Shown: in pieces, positions 1 through 10,444 of the stretch
Position numbering within the stretch: position 1 is the stretch's first letter
Layout: every line of letters starts with the position of its first letter
Source of the DNA: Hibiscus mutabilis
Taxonomy: Eukaryota; Streptophyta; Magnoliopsida; Malvales; Malvaceae
Assembly (NCBI GenBank): GCA_019671005.1
Contig: CM033744.1
Location: forward strand, 4,988,208 to 5,052,207
Direction: 5' to 3'
Length of the DNA stretch: 64,000 nt
Notes under the pieces: model-generated
Databases searched by the model: none
What the model was told of the DNA's origin: nothing
What the model saw: the letters and a program-made list of their open reading frames with translations, nothing else
Program-made: the position numbers and the translations under genes

Positions 1-1184
1 ATTTTAAATGGTTTTATTAATGAAGAAATGTATGTAGAACAGCCATCCGGTTTTGGAGATCCAAATTACCCAAACCATGTTTTTAAACTTCAAAAGCTTT
101 ATATGGTTTGAAACAAGCTCCTAGAGCTTGGTATGAGAGATTATCAAATTTTTTAATTGAAAAAGGTTTTAATAAGGGAAATGTGGATACTACACTCTTC
201 ATTAAAAGAATTGGCAAAGACATATTAGTAGTTCAAATATATGTTGATGATATAATTTTTGGTTCTACTAATGAAATGTTTTGCCAAGATTTTGCTAAGT
301 TGATGCAAGGTGAATTTGAGATGAGCATGATGTGGGAGCTTTCATTTTTCTTAGGGCTCCAAATTAAATAAAGGAAGGACGACATCTTCATCAATCAAGC
401 CAAGTACATCAAGGACATGCCCAAGAAGTTCAGCTTGGAGAGTGTGAAACCTCAAGCCACGCCAATGAGTTCTTCCACAAAGCATGACAAAGATAAATGA
501 GGTAAGTGTGTAGATTTAAAACTTTATCGCTCTATGATTGGCTCTTTGCTTTATCTTACTACAAGTAGACCCGACATTATGTTTAGTGTTTACTTGTGTG
601 CTAGATTTCAAGCTAGTCCTAGAGAATCACACCTTATATCCGTTAAGAGAATCTTTAGATACCTTAGAGATACACCTTGTTTAGGTCTTTGGTATCCTAG
701 AGAGTTTTTCTTTAACCTACATGCCTTCTCGGATGCGGATTATGGGGGTTGTAAGATAGATAGAAAAAGTACATCTAGTACATGCCGATTCCTAGGTAGT
801 ATGCTCATATCTTGGTCTTCTAAGAAGTAAAATAGCGTAGCATTATCTACCAGCGAAGCCGAATATATATCTGTAAGAAGTTGTTGTGCTCAAGTCCTTT
901 GGATGAAGCAACAACTCTTAGATTATGGAATTGATGTAGGTAACATCCCCATTAGGTGTGACAACACTAGTGCTATTTGTCTCACTATGAATCCCATCCA
1001 ACATTCTAGAACCAAACACATAGAAATAAGGCATCATTTCATTAGAGATCATGTCTTCGAAAATGATGTACTTCTAGAATATGTAGACACCTTGAACCGA
1101 TTAGTGGATATTTTTACCAAACCATTAGATAAAGAGCGTTTTTGGTCTCTTAGGAGAGAGTTAGGTTTAACCAACCTCCATTGA
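1..1184 (+). pseudogene. Ty1/copia (Sirevirus-type) pol fragment: RT C-terminus and RNase H
   Basis: This is the 3' end of a copia polyprotein, cut by the window edge. The reverse transcriptase part holds the catalytic YVDD motif (near base 243) after a KQAPRAWYERL segment. The RNase H part shows the STSEAEYIS motif near 850 and ends with the copia signature TKHIEIRHHFIRD and DIFTKPL. Three in-frame stops (about 369, 498 and 828) and a one-base frameshift near 100 break the frame, so no working enzyme can be made. The family reverse-transcribes element RNA inside virus-like particles. The env-like ORF, purine tract and long LTR downstream argue for the Sirevirus lineage. Confidence 0.93.
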
Positions 1185-2130
1185 CCCTTAGAGCCTCTTT
1201 TGGTCTTAAAAATATGCTTAAATTTGTTTGATTGATTGCTTTTGTGATTTTGCTCCTATATACATATATGCTTGTTGCTAGGGGGAGTATGCATCTATTT
1301 ATGTTCATACATAATGCTCTCATATCATTCACATGCATTTCAATTCGATTAAAAATTGAATTTTTGAGCAACATGCAGCCAAAATTGACATTTTTGGTGT
1401 AGGTGTATTGATACAGTTATCCGCGTATCGATACAGGTCGTTTACAATCGTTTTGATACAAGTCTACCTATACCTGTACATATAGTGTATCGAAACGGCC
1501 TCAGAAGTATTTCGGTACTGGGTTCGATACGCCACGTTGGCGTATCGGTACGCGTTAATGGTTGGGCAGTTTTTAAAGGCTTTAAATGAGGATTTTTACT
1601 TTAACTCAAATACCATCTTTTTCTCAAACCCTAGATACAATTTTTCTCAATATAAACCTAAAAATCCCTCATATTTTCCCACACAACTCTTAAAATTTCG
1701 TGATGGCTTTTAGTTTTTACATCAAACCCAAGCTACAATCATCAAGTTTGTGCATCTAAATCACTTCATTCATCCTTAATCTCAACTTCAAGGTATAAAC
1801 CCTAACCTTTTTCTTTTTAATTTTTGTACATATATATACACTGTTTTTGTACTATAATCATAGATTTAGAACCTATATAGTATTATTTTCAATACTTTTG
1901 TAAAAACTTTTTCAAATCTGAACTTTTTTTATTCGAAAATAAAATTATATCGTATAATTTTTAACACTGTTTTTCAAGTTTTTCTTTACCAAATTTTTTT
2001 ACACTTGTATATATTTTTAAAATATATTGTATATATTTTTGACAATACCTTGATTATTGGATTAATTTTTTGGATCGAATGTGTTGATTTATGCATACAT
2101 CGTTTTTGGTTTGATTTTGTTTTTCAGATT
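1185..2130 (+). promoter_or_regulatory. Spacer between pol and env-like ORF: palindromic array, candidate internal promoter and leader intron
   Basis: No ORF is supported here. Bases about 1405-1560 hold repeated ATCGATAC words, many as the palindrome GTATCGATAC or near copies. A pyrimidine-rich, gene-like leader follows. A splice donor AG|GTATAA at 1793 and an acceptor TTTTCAG at 2127 would remove a 335-base AT-rich intron just upstream of the ATG at 2131. I infer a separate transcription unit for the downstream ORF, with the array as its upstream element. Transcription is not shown by sequence alone. Confidence 0.5.
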
Positions 2131-3322
2131 ATGGCCCCTAAGAAACGAGCACGAAAGGACATTGCCTCTAGTTCACGTTATCATATTGGTAATAGACTCA
2201 ATCTTACCCACATTTATCAAAACTTTTTTAATGAACCTCAATATCCAGACGCCATGGAATATTTTAAAAAAATTCCAAAGTTACAAAATTCGCCCCGAGC
2301 GTGTTACTTCAATCCCATTTTTATCTTCCAAAAGATTTAAATTCAAATATCTTCAATTAATGCACGATTGTAAATTTATGAGTTTTTTAAGTATACCCGA
2401 GATTTTATACAAAAATCTTGTTTTGATCTTCTATTCCAACGCTCGGTGTATTTACAACGAAAAATAAACTTTGGTAATTGCTATTGAATCTTACTTAATA
2501 GGTAAGAAGTTTCGAATTGATTCAAGTGTTTTAGCAAACTTTTTGGGTTTTGAGGATACGGGAATAGATGACGAGGGTGAGTTAAGACATGTCCTTGGTG
2601 GTTCAGTGACCGTTCTTGATGCCCATGATCATATCTTGCACCTCATGATCACTTGGTGGTTTCGTCCATCCGGTGAGAAATACTCTACCATCCGCCAAGT
2701 TGATGATTTTTGGCTTCGATGCTTTCGTGAGGAAAGGCGACCCAACCTTGCTCAGATTATGTTCTCCGAGCTCGTCTTTCTTGTCCAACATCGCCACACC
2801 ACCATGGTCATATCCTTCACATACAGCACGGCTTTGAGCTATCTCTTCTATAAGATGGGTATTGATTGTTCATACGATCTTCCGAAACCTCTCACGGATC
2901 CCATTGATGAGCATTCTCTTCGTCACGTCAAGTTTACTTATTACAATGGAGAACGGGTTTGTAGCACCGATCTTCCGAGAGGTGTTCAACCCGAACCGAT
3001 AGAGGCTCCTCAAGAAGCTCCAGTTCAACAAGCTCTGGTTGCCCAACCAAATCTTGATGCTCTCATGACATACCTCAATGGGCAATTCACCAATTTGAAC
3101 ACCAACATTGCTTCTTTGCAATCAACCATGGATTTCGGGTTTGCTGCTTTTGACACACGCTTTACATCCTTGGAGGAAAGAGTAGCGGCTGCTGAAAATT
3201 GCCAAAAATCTATGGACATCACTCTTAACGCCTTTCATGGTGAATGGCGTCAATCCCATGGACCTCTGGCCACAAATGTTGATGAGGATGAAGAAGATGA
3301 AGATGATGGCATGGACTCTTAG
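2131..3322 (+). pseudogene. Env-like / putative plant transposon protein of the Sirevirus-type element
   Basis: The start chosen is the ATG at 2131 (MAPKKRARKD, a basic, possible nuclear-localisation N-terminus) directly after a splice acceptor. A frameshift near 2270 and a TAA at 2465 break the first third; 2468-3322 is then open for about 283 residues. The central part resembles the plant-specific domain often called putative plant transposon protein, found in the extra ORF of Sireviruses. A predicted coiled-coil stretch (LDALMTYLNGQFTNLNTNIA) and an acidic C-terminus with runs of D and E follow. I see no convincing transmembrane segment, so calling it an envelope protein would be by position only. 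Its function is unknown. Confidence 0.72.
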
Positions 3323-3660
3323 GCATCTTGCATATCATATCATATTAGGCTTTAAGTTATGCACCTTTTCTTTATATTTTTTATGACCTCCTATGCTTTG
3401 TTTTTTAATTTGGATTATGTTTTTAGGATTTGAGTTGGATTGCACTATGTTGCTTGAACTATTGTTTGAAGTTAAATGCTTATGTTGCTTATTTAAAATG
3501 CTTGGACTTGTTATTGTTTTCTTGTTTTATCCTTATTACATTGATTTTGATCTAACAAAAAGGGGGAGAAGTTTTAAAGAGGCAAATTTTTATTTATAGC
3601 CTTATATTAAGGGGGAGTTTTCTAATACTTAAAAATTTTCACTTTGGTTTTGTTATATCA

Positions 3661-3673
3661 AAAATGGGGAGAT
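3661..3673 (+). other. Polypurine tract of the Sirevirus-type element
   Basis: The purine run AAAATGGGGAGA lies directly before the LTR start. Two further purine runs (AAAAAGGGGGAGAAG near 3556 and AAGGGGGAG near 3609) lie upstream. Multiple purine tracts before the 3' LTR are a known Sirevirus trait. Confidence 0.7.
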
Positions 3674-3844
3674 TATAAAACATATGTTTGATTTTGATAT
3701 AACAAATTGTTTAAGGACTAAATTGTAAAGGAAAATAAATTTTTAAGTATTCAAAAGTCTCACAAAATGACAAGGAAAAGTTTTCCAACGTTATAAACTT
3801 AAACCCAAAAATTTCCTAAGTGTTTCAAGCCAAAAATACACAAA

Positions 3845-4440
3845 TACGCCTAGGCGTATCGATACACCCATTGGTGTTTCGATACGGTTTTTAGCTACTG
3901 GAATTTGTTTTTGCAAAGCGTATCGATACGGCTTAGCCCGTTTTGATACAGTCTTTATCTGGGTAAACATTTTAAGCGCAACATTTCGATACGGCTAACA
4001 CCCGTTTCGATACGGTTTAAAGTCTGGGTTTAAGAGATTTACACTCGTATCGATATGGTACACTATGTTTCGATACGGTTTGAAATCTATTTTTAAGAAA
4101 TTTCAAAACGTACCGATACGGTTAACCCCGTACCGTTACGGTTTGTCAAGATCTTTGCATTAATTTTTTTTACTGTTGCTTGTCAGTTATTGGAATCCTC
4201 AAACTTTAAATTTCGGTTAACTGTTCTGATATACCACTATGTGTATCGATACTTTTTTTTCATCCAAGATACCAGTGAGCAAAATCCGTACCGATACGGC
4301 CTTGTTGTTTCGATGCGCCCCCATTTTAACACTATGATCGTTTCGATACGGCATCCCGCGTATCGATACAACTTGTACAACGGCTATATTTTTGTTGTAA
4401 CAGGTACCGATATGGGTCTTCGTGTGCCGATATAGATGTT
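3845..4440 (+). repeat. GTATCGATAC / TTTCGATACGG palindromic array in the LTR
   Basis: Roughly twenty copies of a core (G/T)(T/A)(T/C)CGATAC(G/A)G are spaced 20-60 bases apart. Many are the perfect palindrome GTATCGATAC and others the variants TTTCGATACG and GTACCGATACG. The array ends about 90 bases upstream of the TATA box, the place expected for an LTR enhancer. Sirevirus LTRs are known to carry palindromic arrays; this exact core is what I read here. Confidence 0.8.
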
Positions 4441-4530
4441 CACCAGACTGCATTTATTGCGGGAAAGATGGTCCCCAACGGCTCTATTGATGACTTCAAC
4501 CACCCAAACGGCTAGAATTCAATAATGGGG

Positions 4531-4537
4531 TATAAAT
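4531..4537 (+). promoter_or_regulatory. TATA box of the Sirevirus-type LTR
   Basis: TATAAAT within GGGGTATAAATACA, downstream of the CGATAC array and upstream of a CA-rich leader. Confidence 0.6.
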
Positions 4538-5017
4538 ACAAGTCTCCAATGCTACAACAACAACTAATGAACCTACATTGATCAACATCCAAGCAATCAA
4601 GCAAAATCCAACCCTTTGAGCTCATAAAGTCAAATCCTTGTACCCAACTTGTGTTCTTCATTTTAATCTTGTATTTTAAGTTTAGGGTTGAGTGTTCTTG
4701 TAATTTTGGGCAAATATCTACCTTGTGAGGTCATTTTCTTTTTGCCGTTTTCTTTCTTGTAAAAGAATGATCTTTGATCAAGTTTGATCAGTTGTAACGG
4801 TTGCCTCCTTAGCCTAGAAAAGGGGAAGAATTCAATAGTGAATTGTTGAAAATCCTTAGTAGGAAGCTAAGGTAGTGGATGTAGAGCTTGTTAGAAGCTT
4901 GAACCACTATAAATTATTGTGTCCCTTTGTCTATCTGTTTCCTTTTGCTTCCAAACTTTTTAAATAGTCAATTCACCCCCTCTTGGCCACTTTCATTGTT
5001 GATTGATCTTCCTAACA

Positions 5018-5508
5018 ATACCCAATGATCAAAACTAAAATTTTAATCCAACTTAATTAAATATATATTTTAAATAAAATATATATTTTATAACTTAATA
5101 ACAGTTTATATCTTAAAAAAACAATAGTCTTTAACCTAGGTAAAAAGGAAAACAAAACATAATTTCCATGATTAAAGATACATACTAAATCGGAAGCCAT
5201 AAAAATGTTGTTAATCAATTGACACATCCAAACAAGTCGACTAACCTTTCAATTAATTCAATCTAATCACATAGAGTGTTGAAAAATAATCATGATCAAA
5301 CAAGCCAATTAACCTTTGAATATATATACCCTTAAAGAACAATATGCGATTATGATCAAATTCTGGAAATCAATGAAAGCATACGTCATCACATCATAAA
5401 AAAGAACAAAACGATAACTTCTAAATCATGAAAAAAAATATTTTCATGGCAAATCAAGAAAAAAAACAAAGAAAACGTCAAATAGTTCTCAATGATTCGA
5501 CATAACCT
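5018..5508. other. No gene seen; possibly leader of a decayed - strand copia element
   Basis: AT-rich sequence with no supported ORF. It lies on the internal side of the primer-binding-like site at 5509-5521, so it may be what is left of that element's leader. Confidence 0.3.
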
Positions 5509-5965
5509 GGCACGGATGCCACTTGTAAGAACCAAAATATATTCATATGAATAATAAACCCAAGATCTGTATATATGTTAAATCATTAAGAACAAAAACT
5601 AGATTTGCGAAAACGTACTTGAATCCATAGATGGAGATTTTTCAGAGAGGGTTTGATCTTCCAAGATGATAGATTACCTCTTGCCACACAGTTCTCAGAC
5701 GGGAAAAAGAGATATGCAAGTTAACCTAAATCTTGGGGACTACTACCCCTTATATAAACTGAATTAAAAACAGTTTATTAATATTTAATACTCTACCCCT
5801 CATTGAGTTATAAATCTAACTTATGATATCTATACTTTTAATTCCATGATAATTTAGTACCTATAACATGTGTAACATAATTGGTCACTTAATTACGTGT
5901 TAAACTTTATAATAACAACATACATTATACATATGTGCCCACTATTATTAAATTTTAATCCAACA
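5509..5965 (-). repeat. Copia-type LTR with degenerate primer-binding site
   Basis: On the - strand the segment begins TGTTGGATTAAAATTT and ends CTTACA, giving a 442-base TG...CA unit (5524-5965). Next to its end, the complement of 5509-5521 reads TGGCATCCGTGCC, which matches 10 of 13 positions of the initiator-methionine tRNA primer site TGGTATCAGAGCC. I infer a 5' LTR plus primer site of a truncated - strand copia element. No coding part is visible. Confidence 0.5.
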
Positions 5966-6183
5966 GTTCTGACTCAAGTCGATTTCAGTCAGTTTTTACA
6001 GGTCGGGTCAGTTTTTACATCCCTAATGACGACCCAAGCTATACACTAACGTCAGACATGGGTCTAGAGATACAAAACTCATTTTTCCCGTACCCACACT
6101 TACACCAAGCATTCACATAGCCAACCAAATACATCAAGACCACATTGCAACCCACCTTTCAAAGCACTTTAAGCGAACCCCTA
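5966..6183. other. Unassigned; possibly the 3' tail of the LINE seen at 10.4-11.6 kb
   Basis: No ORF is supported. The gag-only retroelement inserted at its right end, so before that insertion this DNA was contiguous with base 10445 onward. The - strand order would fit a LINE 3' untranslated tail. That link is inference. Confidence 0.3.
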
Positions 6184-6188
6184 CCCAG

Positions 6189-6791
6189 TGTTATGGCCAT
6201 CTCCTGTTATCAGTCACAACCGAGTAGTTGCGTCAGGACCAACCATGTGTAGGGGCCTCATGGCTTGGTAAAGAATAAGTGTCTTCATTTCAAACATTGT
6301 TATGTTTTAGGAAAAGAATCATCATTTTAAAGCATTTCTTTGGGTTAGGGAAAAGTTTCCTCAGTTCAAGCAAGTTAATGTCTACTAAGGTCATTTCTAC
6401 TATGTTTTTTTCACATATATGTAGGGGGTAGAAAGTCGGTAAAGTTTGGACTGATCCACTGGTAAAGGTATGTATCCTACACAACATCGAGGCGGCCCCT
6501 ACCGCCCAAGTCGATGGTGTGGGTGAGTCTTTTTTCTATAACCCGAATATTTCTTTTTATTCAATAAAACCATTTTTTCCTTCAGGGAAGGTGAGGGTCG
6601 ACTATGGGCATCCGCTATGTCCTACGGTATCGACTCGTGGCTTGAAGGATCATATTGTGGCTTAAGAATTAACGTGTTGCTTGCTTAATTTAAACAGATC
6701 TACAGAGAATAAAGGGTGACTTGGTCGGGAAGTGTCACTTTCAAGTGCCGCACGGTATACTTATCAAGTGAACGAAGGTATGTACGTGACA
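6189..6791 (+). repeat. 5' LTR of the gag-only retroelement
   Basis: Begins TGTTATGGCC and ends GTGACA. It aligns over its whole length with 9851-10439 with scattered substitutions and small indels. One notable indel is near 6550, where this copy has extra bases around TTCTTTTTATTC. Confidence 0.95.
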
Positions 6792-6793
6792 CG

Positions 6794-6805
6794 TGGTATT
6801 AGAGC
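6794..6805 (+). other. Primer-binding site, initiator-Met tRNA type
   Basis: TGGTATTAGAGC lies two bases after the LTR end. It matches the plant initiator-methionine tRNA 3'-end complement TGGTATCAGAGC at 11 of 12 positions. Confidence 0.85.
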
Positions 6806-6839
6806 AAATGGTTATGAGTTTTTATGTGAATAATATGCA

Positions 6840-7210
6840 GTATTGTGAACTCTACACCAAGCGCTACTATGCGTGTAGTAGGCAGGGTCGAATGACGGTA
6901 GACTAGACGCTCTTTGGACTGGAGTAGGCAGGTGGGGGACTACGCCAAGCGCTTCCATGTAGGAAGTAAGTAGGGTAGTTGAATCCTACGCCAAGCACTT
7001 CTCTTCAAGGAGTAGGCAAGATGGTGTCATGTCACGCCAATCGCTTCCATTCATAGAGTAGGCAGGGTGGTGTAATGTTACGCCAAGAACCTTCATAAGT
7101 GGAGTAGACATGGTGGTCTAGTTTCAAGCCAAGCGCCTTGTGAGAGTAGGCAGGGTGGCTAAAATCTACGCCAAGCGCTTCCGCGAGTGGAGTAGGCAGG
7201 GTGACTCTAT
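6840..7210 (+). repeat. Degenerate ~55-base tandem array in the leader (CCAAGCGCTTCC ... GAGTAGGCAGGGTGG)
   Basis: About seven or eight units repeat the pattern CTACGCCAAGCGCTTCC, a short variable part, then GAGTAGGCAGGGTGG. Within a unit the CTAC and GTAG ends can pair, and AGCGCT is itself a palindrome, so each unit could fold back. No ORF runs through the array. Confidence 0.85.
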
Positions 7211-7239
7211 ATGATGCTAATCGGTCAAGACTTATTCAG

Positions 7240-8115
7240 GATGCAGAGGTGCCTAATAGTGGGTTTTGGCACAGTGGTGCCGATGTGTATCTTAGCGTAG
7301 TGGCGCGTATGGATCATTGCACAGTGGTGCATGTTAATTAGCACAGAGGTGCTTGTTGGATAACTATAGTGGATTCAATGCACAAGTGGTGCCTATCATT
7401 AACCACTATAGTGGTCGAAGCTTACGCGGTGCTCGATTTTGAGTTAGCACGGTGGTGCTTATTGGGAAATTGCCATGGAATCAGTGCACATGTGGTGCTT
7501 ATTGTTAACCACGATGGTTATCCTGGCGCAGTGGCTCATGAAGACCCAGTGGTGATGCTAGGTAATTGGATTGGAATCAGTGCACAAGTGGTGCATGTTG
7601 TTAACCTCAAAAATTATCTTAGCGTTGTGGGATAAACTGATTAAAGCATCGTGGTGTTGTTTGTTTTGTGCAGAAGTATCTGATAAGTATTCTAGCACGG
7701 TGGCGCGTGTGACTTAAAAAGCACAATGGTGCTCCCTTTTATGTTGGCAATATGTTACTTTTGTGTTTCGGGGTACAGTGGTGCCCTATTTTGATGTAAC
7801 GCAATGGCGTTTATGATTTAAAGCACGATGGTGCTTAACTCTTATCTGGCTTAAAGGTGCCCATTAGTAAAGTACAGTGGTGCTTGCTACTTAGCGCAAT
7901 GGCGTTTGTGACGTGAGGCACAGTGGTGCTCACTTTTATACTAGCGTAATGGCGCGTAGTATATGTGAATTTGTGTTGTTTAGTTTTCTTAAGGCACGGT
8001 GGTGCTTGTTACATTACTAAGCATAATACTTGATTATTTGTTGGTTGGGACACGTTGGTGTCTGGATTTCCTTAAGAACACTGACAATTAATTGTTTCTT
8101 CGCACGTTGGTGCTT
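7240..8115 (+). repeat. Array of about 20 short hairpins (consensus AGCAC-RRTG-GTGCT)
   Basis: Units of 14-16 bases with a 5-6 base stem and four-base loop are spaced about 20-70 bases apart. Stem pairs differ between units but stay complementary: GGCAC/GTGCC at 7268, TGCAC/GTGCA at 7318, AGCAC/GTGCT at 7340 and 7446, TAACCA/TGGTTA at 7506, AACGC/GCGTT at 7798, AAGCAC/GTGCTT at 7821, GACAC/GTGTC at 8049. Loops are AGTG, GGTG, AATG, GATG or GTTG. The array fills most of the leader before gag. Confidence 0.85.
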
Positions 8116-8133
8116 GGTTGTATTCTCAGTATA

Positions 8134-9805
8134 CAATGAAGGCTTGTCTAATCTCTGGGATGGCTAGACATTGGCACCATGGGTCAGTGGATCTTGCTAA
8201 GTTTGAGGAGCTTGAAGTGGTCGTTGCTGCCATGAAAGTGCATATGGTTTCAGGCAACCGCATATGAGAAATTGACGAAAATCAATAGAAACTGGTATAT
8301 GCCATAAAAGAGATTGGTAGCAATGCATAGAAAGCTATAGATGAACTGAAGGATGGCCTGGAAGAGCTTAAGTGTATTGTGAACTAGGTCCAGGTAGTTG
8401 CTGGAAATTCATCTACCCGTGGCAGGAGTTAGAGGGCAAAAGTCCCAGAGCCTCAACGATTTGAGGGGAATAGGGATGCTAAAGAGCTTGAAAATTTCTT
8501 GTTTGACATAGAACAATACTTTCGGGCAATGGGTACCTCGTCTGAAGATGACAAAGTCTCTGTGGCCTCCATGTACTTGATAGGTGATGCAAAGTTGTGG
8601 TGGCGCGCTAAGTTTACTAGTGGGGTATGCTTTATCCAAACGTGGGGCGAGCTGAAGAAGGAATTGATGAATCCGTTCTTCCCTGAGAATGTGGAATATG
8701 TCGCACGGAAGAAGTTGAGAGACCTGCGTCACACAACGTCTGTGCTTGACTATGTGAGGGATTTTGCTGCTTTAATGTTGGACATTAGGGACATGTCTGA
8801 GAACGATAAGATATTTTACTTTATTGAAGGGCTCCAGCAGTAGGCGAGGGCTGAGATTCAGAGACAGAGACCAAGTAGTATGGCTGAGGCAATGACTGGG
8901 GCTGAACGTCTTAGTGATTACACTGATAATTCTCTAAAGCATAAGGCTCCATTTGGAAACGATAACAGTGCCCATCGTGGCGAGGGGAATGGTCGTGGCT
9001 CTAGCAATTGGTATGGAAATAGAAAAGATATGGGCAATGGCGAGGGCAGCCAAAAGAGATGGGCCAGAATGGACAAGTTCATATTGGGGAAACAATGGAA
9101 GGCACCAGGATACCGAGGCCTTGCGGGAGGGAGCAAACCTCACAATGGGATTAGACAATGATGCATCCATGCAAACCTTGCATTGCTTCCTTTGTAAGGG
9201 TCCTCATCGAGTGGCATCTTGCCCGCATAAATGTGCACTAAATGTGTTGAAGACCATTACACAAGATAGGGACGAGTTAGACCACCATACTAAAAATCGT
9301 AAAGGTGAACCGGCTAGAGTGGATTCTATTCATTTTCTATGTGCTATGGCTCACAACCAGAGAGGACAAGGACAGAACTTGAGAGGGGTCTGATGTATGT
9401 GGACATTAACTTGAATGGAAGATTATCGAAGGCTCTGGTAGACACAGACGCAACATATACTTTATTTCTCCTAATGAAGCAAAGCGGTGCAATCTAAAAG
9501 TCATCAAGGATGGAAAGCTTATGAAGACGGTGAATTCTGTAGCCTTAACAACGTGTGGAAGTGCTAAGAAGGTGAAGACCAAGGTTTGACCATGGGAAGG
9601 GAACATTTATTTTATTGTGGCTCCAATAGATGGCTATGATGTTGTCTTAGGGCTGGACTTCATGATATTGTCTCAGGCCATTCTAGCTCCTTTAGAAGGC
9701 CATTTGATGTTTCAAGGGGACCGCCTAGGCGCGGTTGCAGTTACTATTCTTCCAAGGGATAATGAGAAGACTTTGACAGCAATCCAAGTAGACCAGGAAG
9801 TTTAA
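8134..9805 (+). pseudogene. gag-protease of the gag-only retroelement (broken)
   Basis: A likely start ATG lies at 8134. Several stops (for example about 8429 and 8842) and at least two frameshifts (near 9100 and in the protease) break it. The retrotransposon gag domain is clear at 8460-8843 (motifs FEGNRDAKELENFL, KLWWRAKF, RKKLRDLRHT). A glycine/serine/asparagine/basic linker follows, then a zinc knuckle CFLCKGPHRVASC near 9184 of type CX2CX3HX4C. The protease active site is degraded to DTDAT where DTGAT is usual. A later piece, IDGYDVVLGLDFM, matches the C-terminal part of retroviral-type aspartic proteases. Gag packages RNA; the protease would cut the polyprotein. Confidence 0.88.
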
Positions 9806-9837
9806 GAATACGTAGTTGACGAGGACGTTGACAAATT

Positions 9838-9850
9838 AGGTGAGGGAGAA
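9838..9850 (+). other. Polypurine tract of the gag-only retroelement
   Basis: AGGTGAGGGAGAA ends directly at the first base of the 3' LTR. It would prime plus-strand DNA synthesis. Confidence 0.8.
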
Positions 9851-10439
9851 TGTTGTGGCCATCTCCTGTCATCGGCCACAACTGAGTAGTTGCATCAGGA
9901 CCAACCATGTGTAAGGCCTCATGGCTTGGTAAAGAATAAGTGTCTTCATTTCAAACATTGTTATGTTTTAGGAAAAGAGTCATCATTTTAAAGCATTTAT
10001 TTGGGTTAGGGAAAAGTATCCTCAGTTCGAGCAAGTTAATGTCTACTCGGGTTATTTCTACTATGTTTTTTCGCATATATGCAGGGGGTGGACAGTCAGC
10101 AGAGTTTGGACTGATTCACTGGTAAAGGTATGTATCCTACACACCATCAAGGCTGCCCCTACCGCCTGAGTCGATGGTGTGGGTGGGTCTTCTTCTGTAA
10201 CCTGAATATCAATAAAACAACTTTTTTCCTTCGGGAAAGGTGGGGTCGACTATGGGCATCCGCTATGCCCTACGGTATCGACTCGTGGCTTGAAGGATCA
10301 TGTTGTGGCTTAAGAATTAACGCGTTGCTTGCTTAACTTGAACAGATCTACAGAGAACAAAGGCTGACTTGGTCGAGAAGCGTCCCTTTCAAGTGCCGCA
10401 CAGCATACTTATCGAGTGAACGAAAGTATGTCCGTGACA
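9851..10439 (+). repeat. 3' LTR of the gag-only retroelement
   Basis: Begins TGTTGTGGCC and ends GTGACA, followed by the target duplication CCCAG. It is 589 bases against 603 for the 5' LTR. Confidence 0.95.
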
Positions 10440-10444
10440 CCCAG

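Larger units (their letters stand above)
3674..5017 (+). repeat. 3' LTR of the Sirevirus-type copia element
   Basis: The LTR is inferred to begin after the purine tract, with the expected TG start mutated, and to end at CCTAACA near 5017. It contains a long upstream region full of CGATAC words, a TATA box at 4531, a pyrimidine-rich leader and the phrase TCACCCCCTCTTGGCC close to the end, which is typical of Sirevirus LTR ends. The 5' LTR lies outside the window, so borders and target duplication cannot be confirmed. Confidence 0.7.
6189..10439 (+). mobile_element. Complete non-autonomous LTR retrotransposon encoding only gag and protease (TR-GAG-like, Ty3/gypsy)
   Basis: The element is bounded by two LTRs (6189-6791 and 9851-10439) and a perfect five-base target duplication CCCAG at 6184-6188 and 10440-10444. 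A primer site follows the 5' LTR and a purine tract precedes the 3' LTR. The internal region holds two repeat arrays, then gag, a zinc knuckle and a protease remnant. The purine tract begins about 40 bases after the protease remnant ends, leaving no room for reverse transcriptase, RNase H or integrase. Elements of this plan are known in plants as TR-GAG; they depend on enzymes supplied by relatives. All coding parts here are broken, so this copy is a fossil. Confidence 0.92.

Noticed and set aside
2131..3322. Retroviral-type envelope gene
   Set aside because: Position fits, but I see no signal peptide or transmembrane segment; resemblance is to the plant transposon-protein domain.
5105..5830. 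Possible second LTR partner for the - strand copia LTR at 5524-5965
   Set aside because: Only short AT-rich phrases such as AACAGTTTAT recur; no continuous alignment.
7240..8115. CRISPR-like array (regularly repeated palindromic units)
   Set aside because: Units are degenerate, spacing is irregular, and it sits inside an LTR retrotransposon of a plant; no cas genes.
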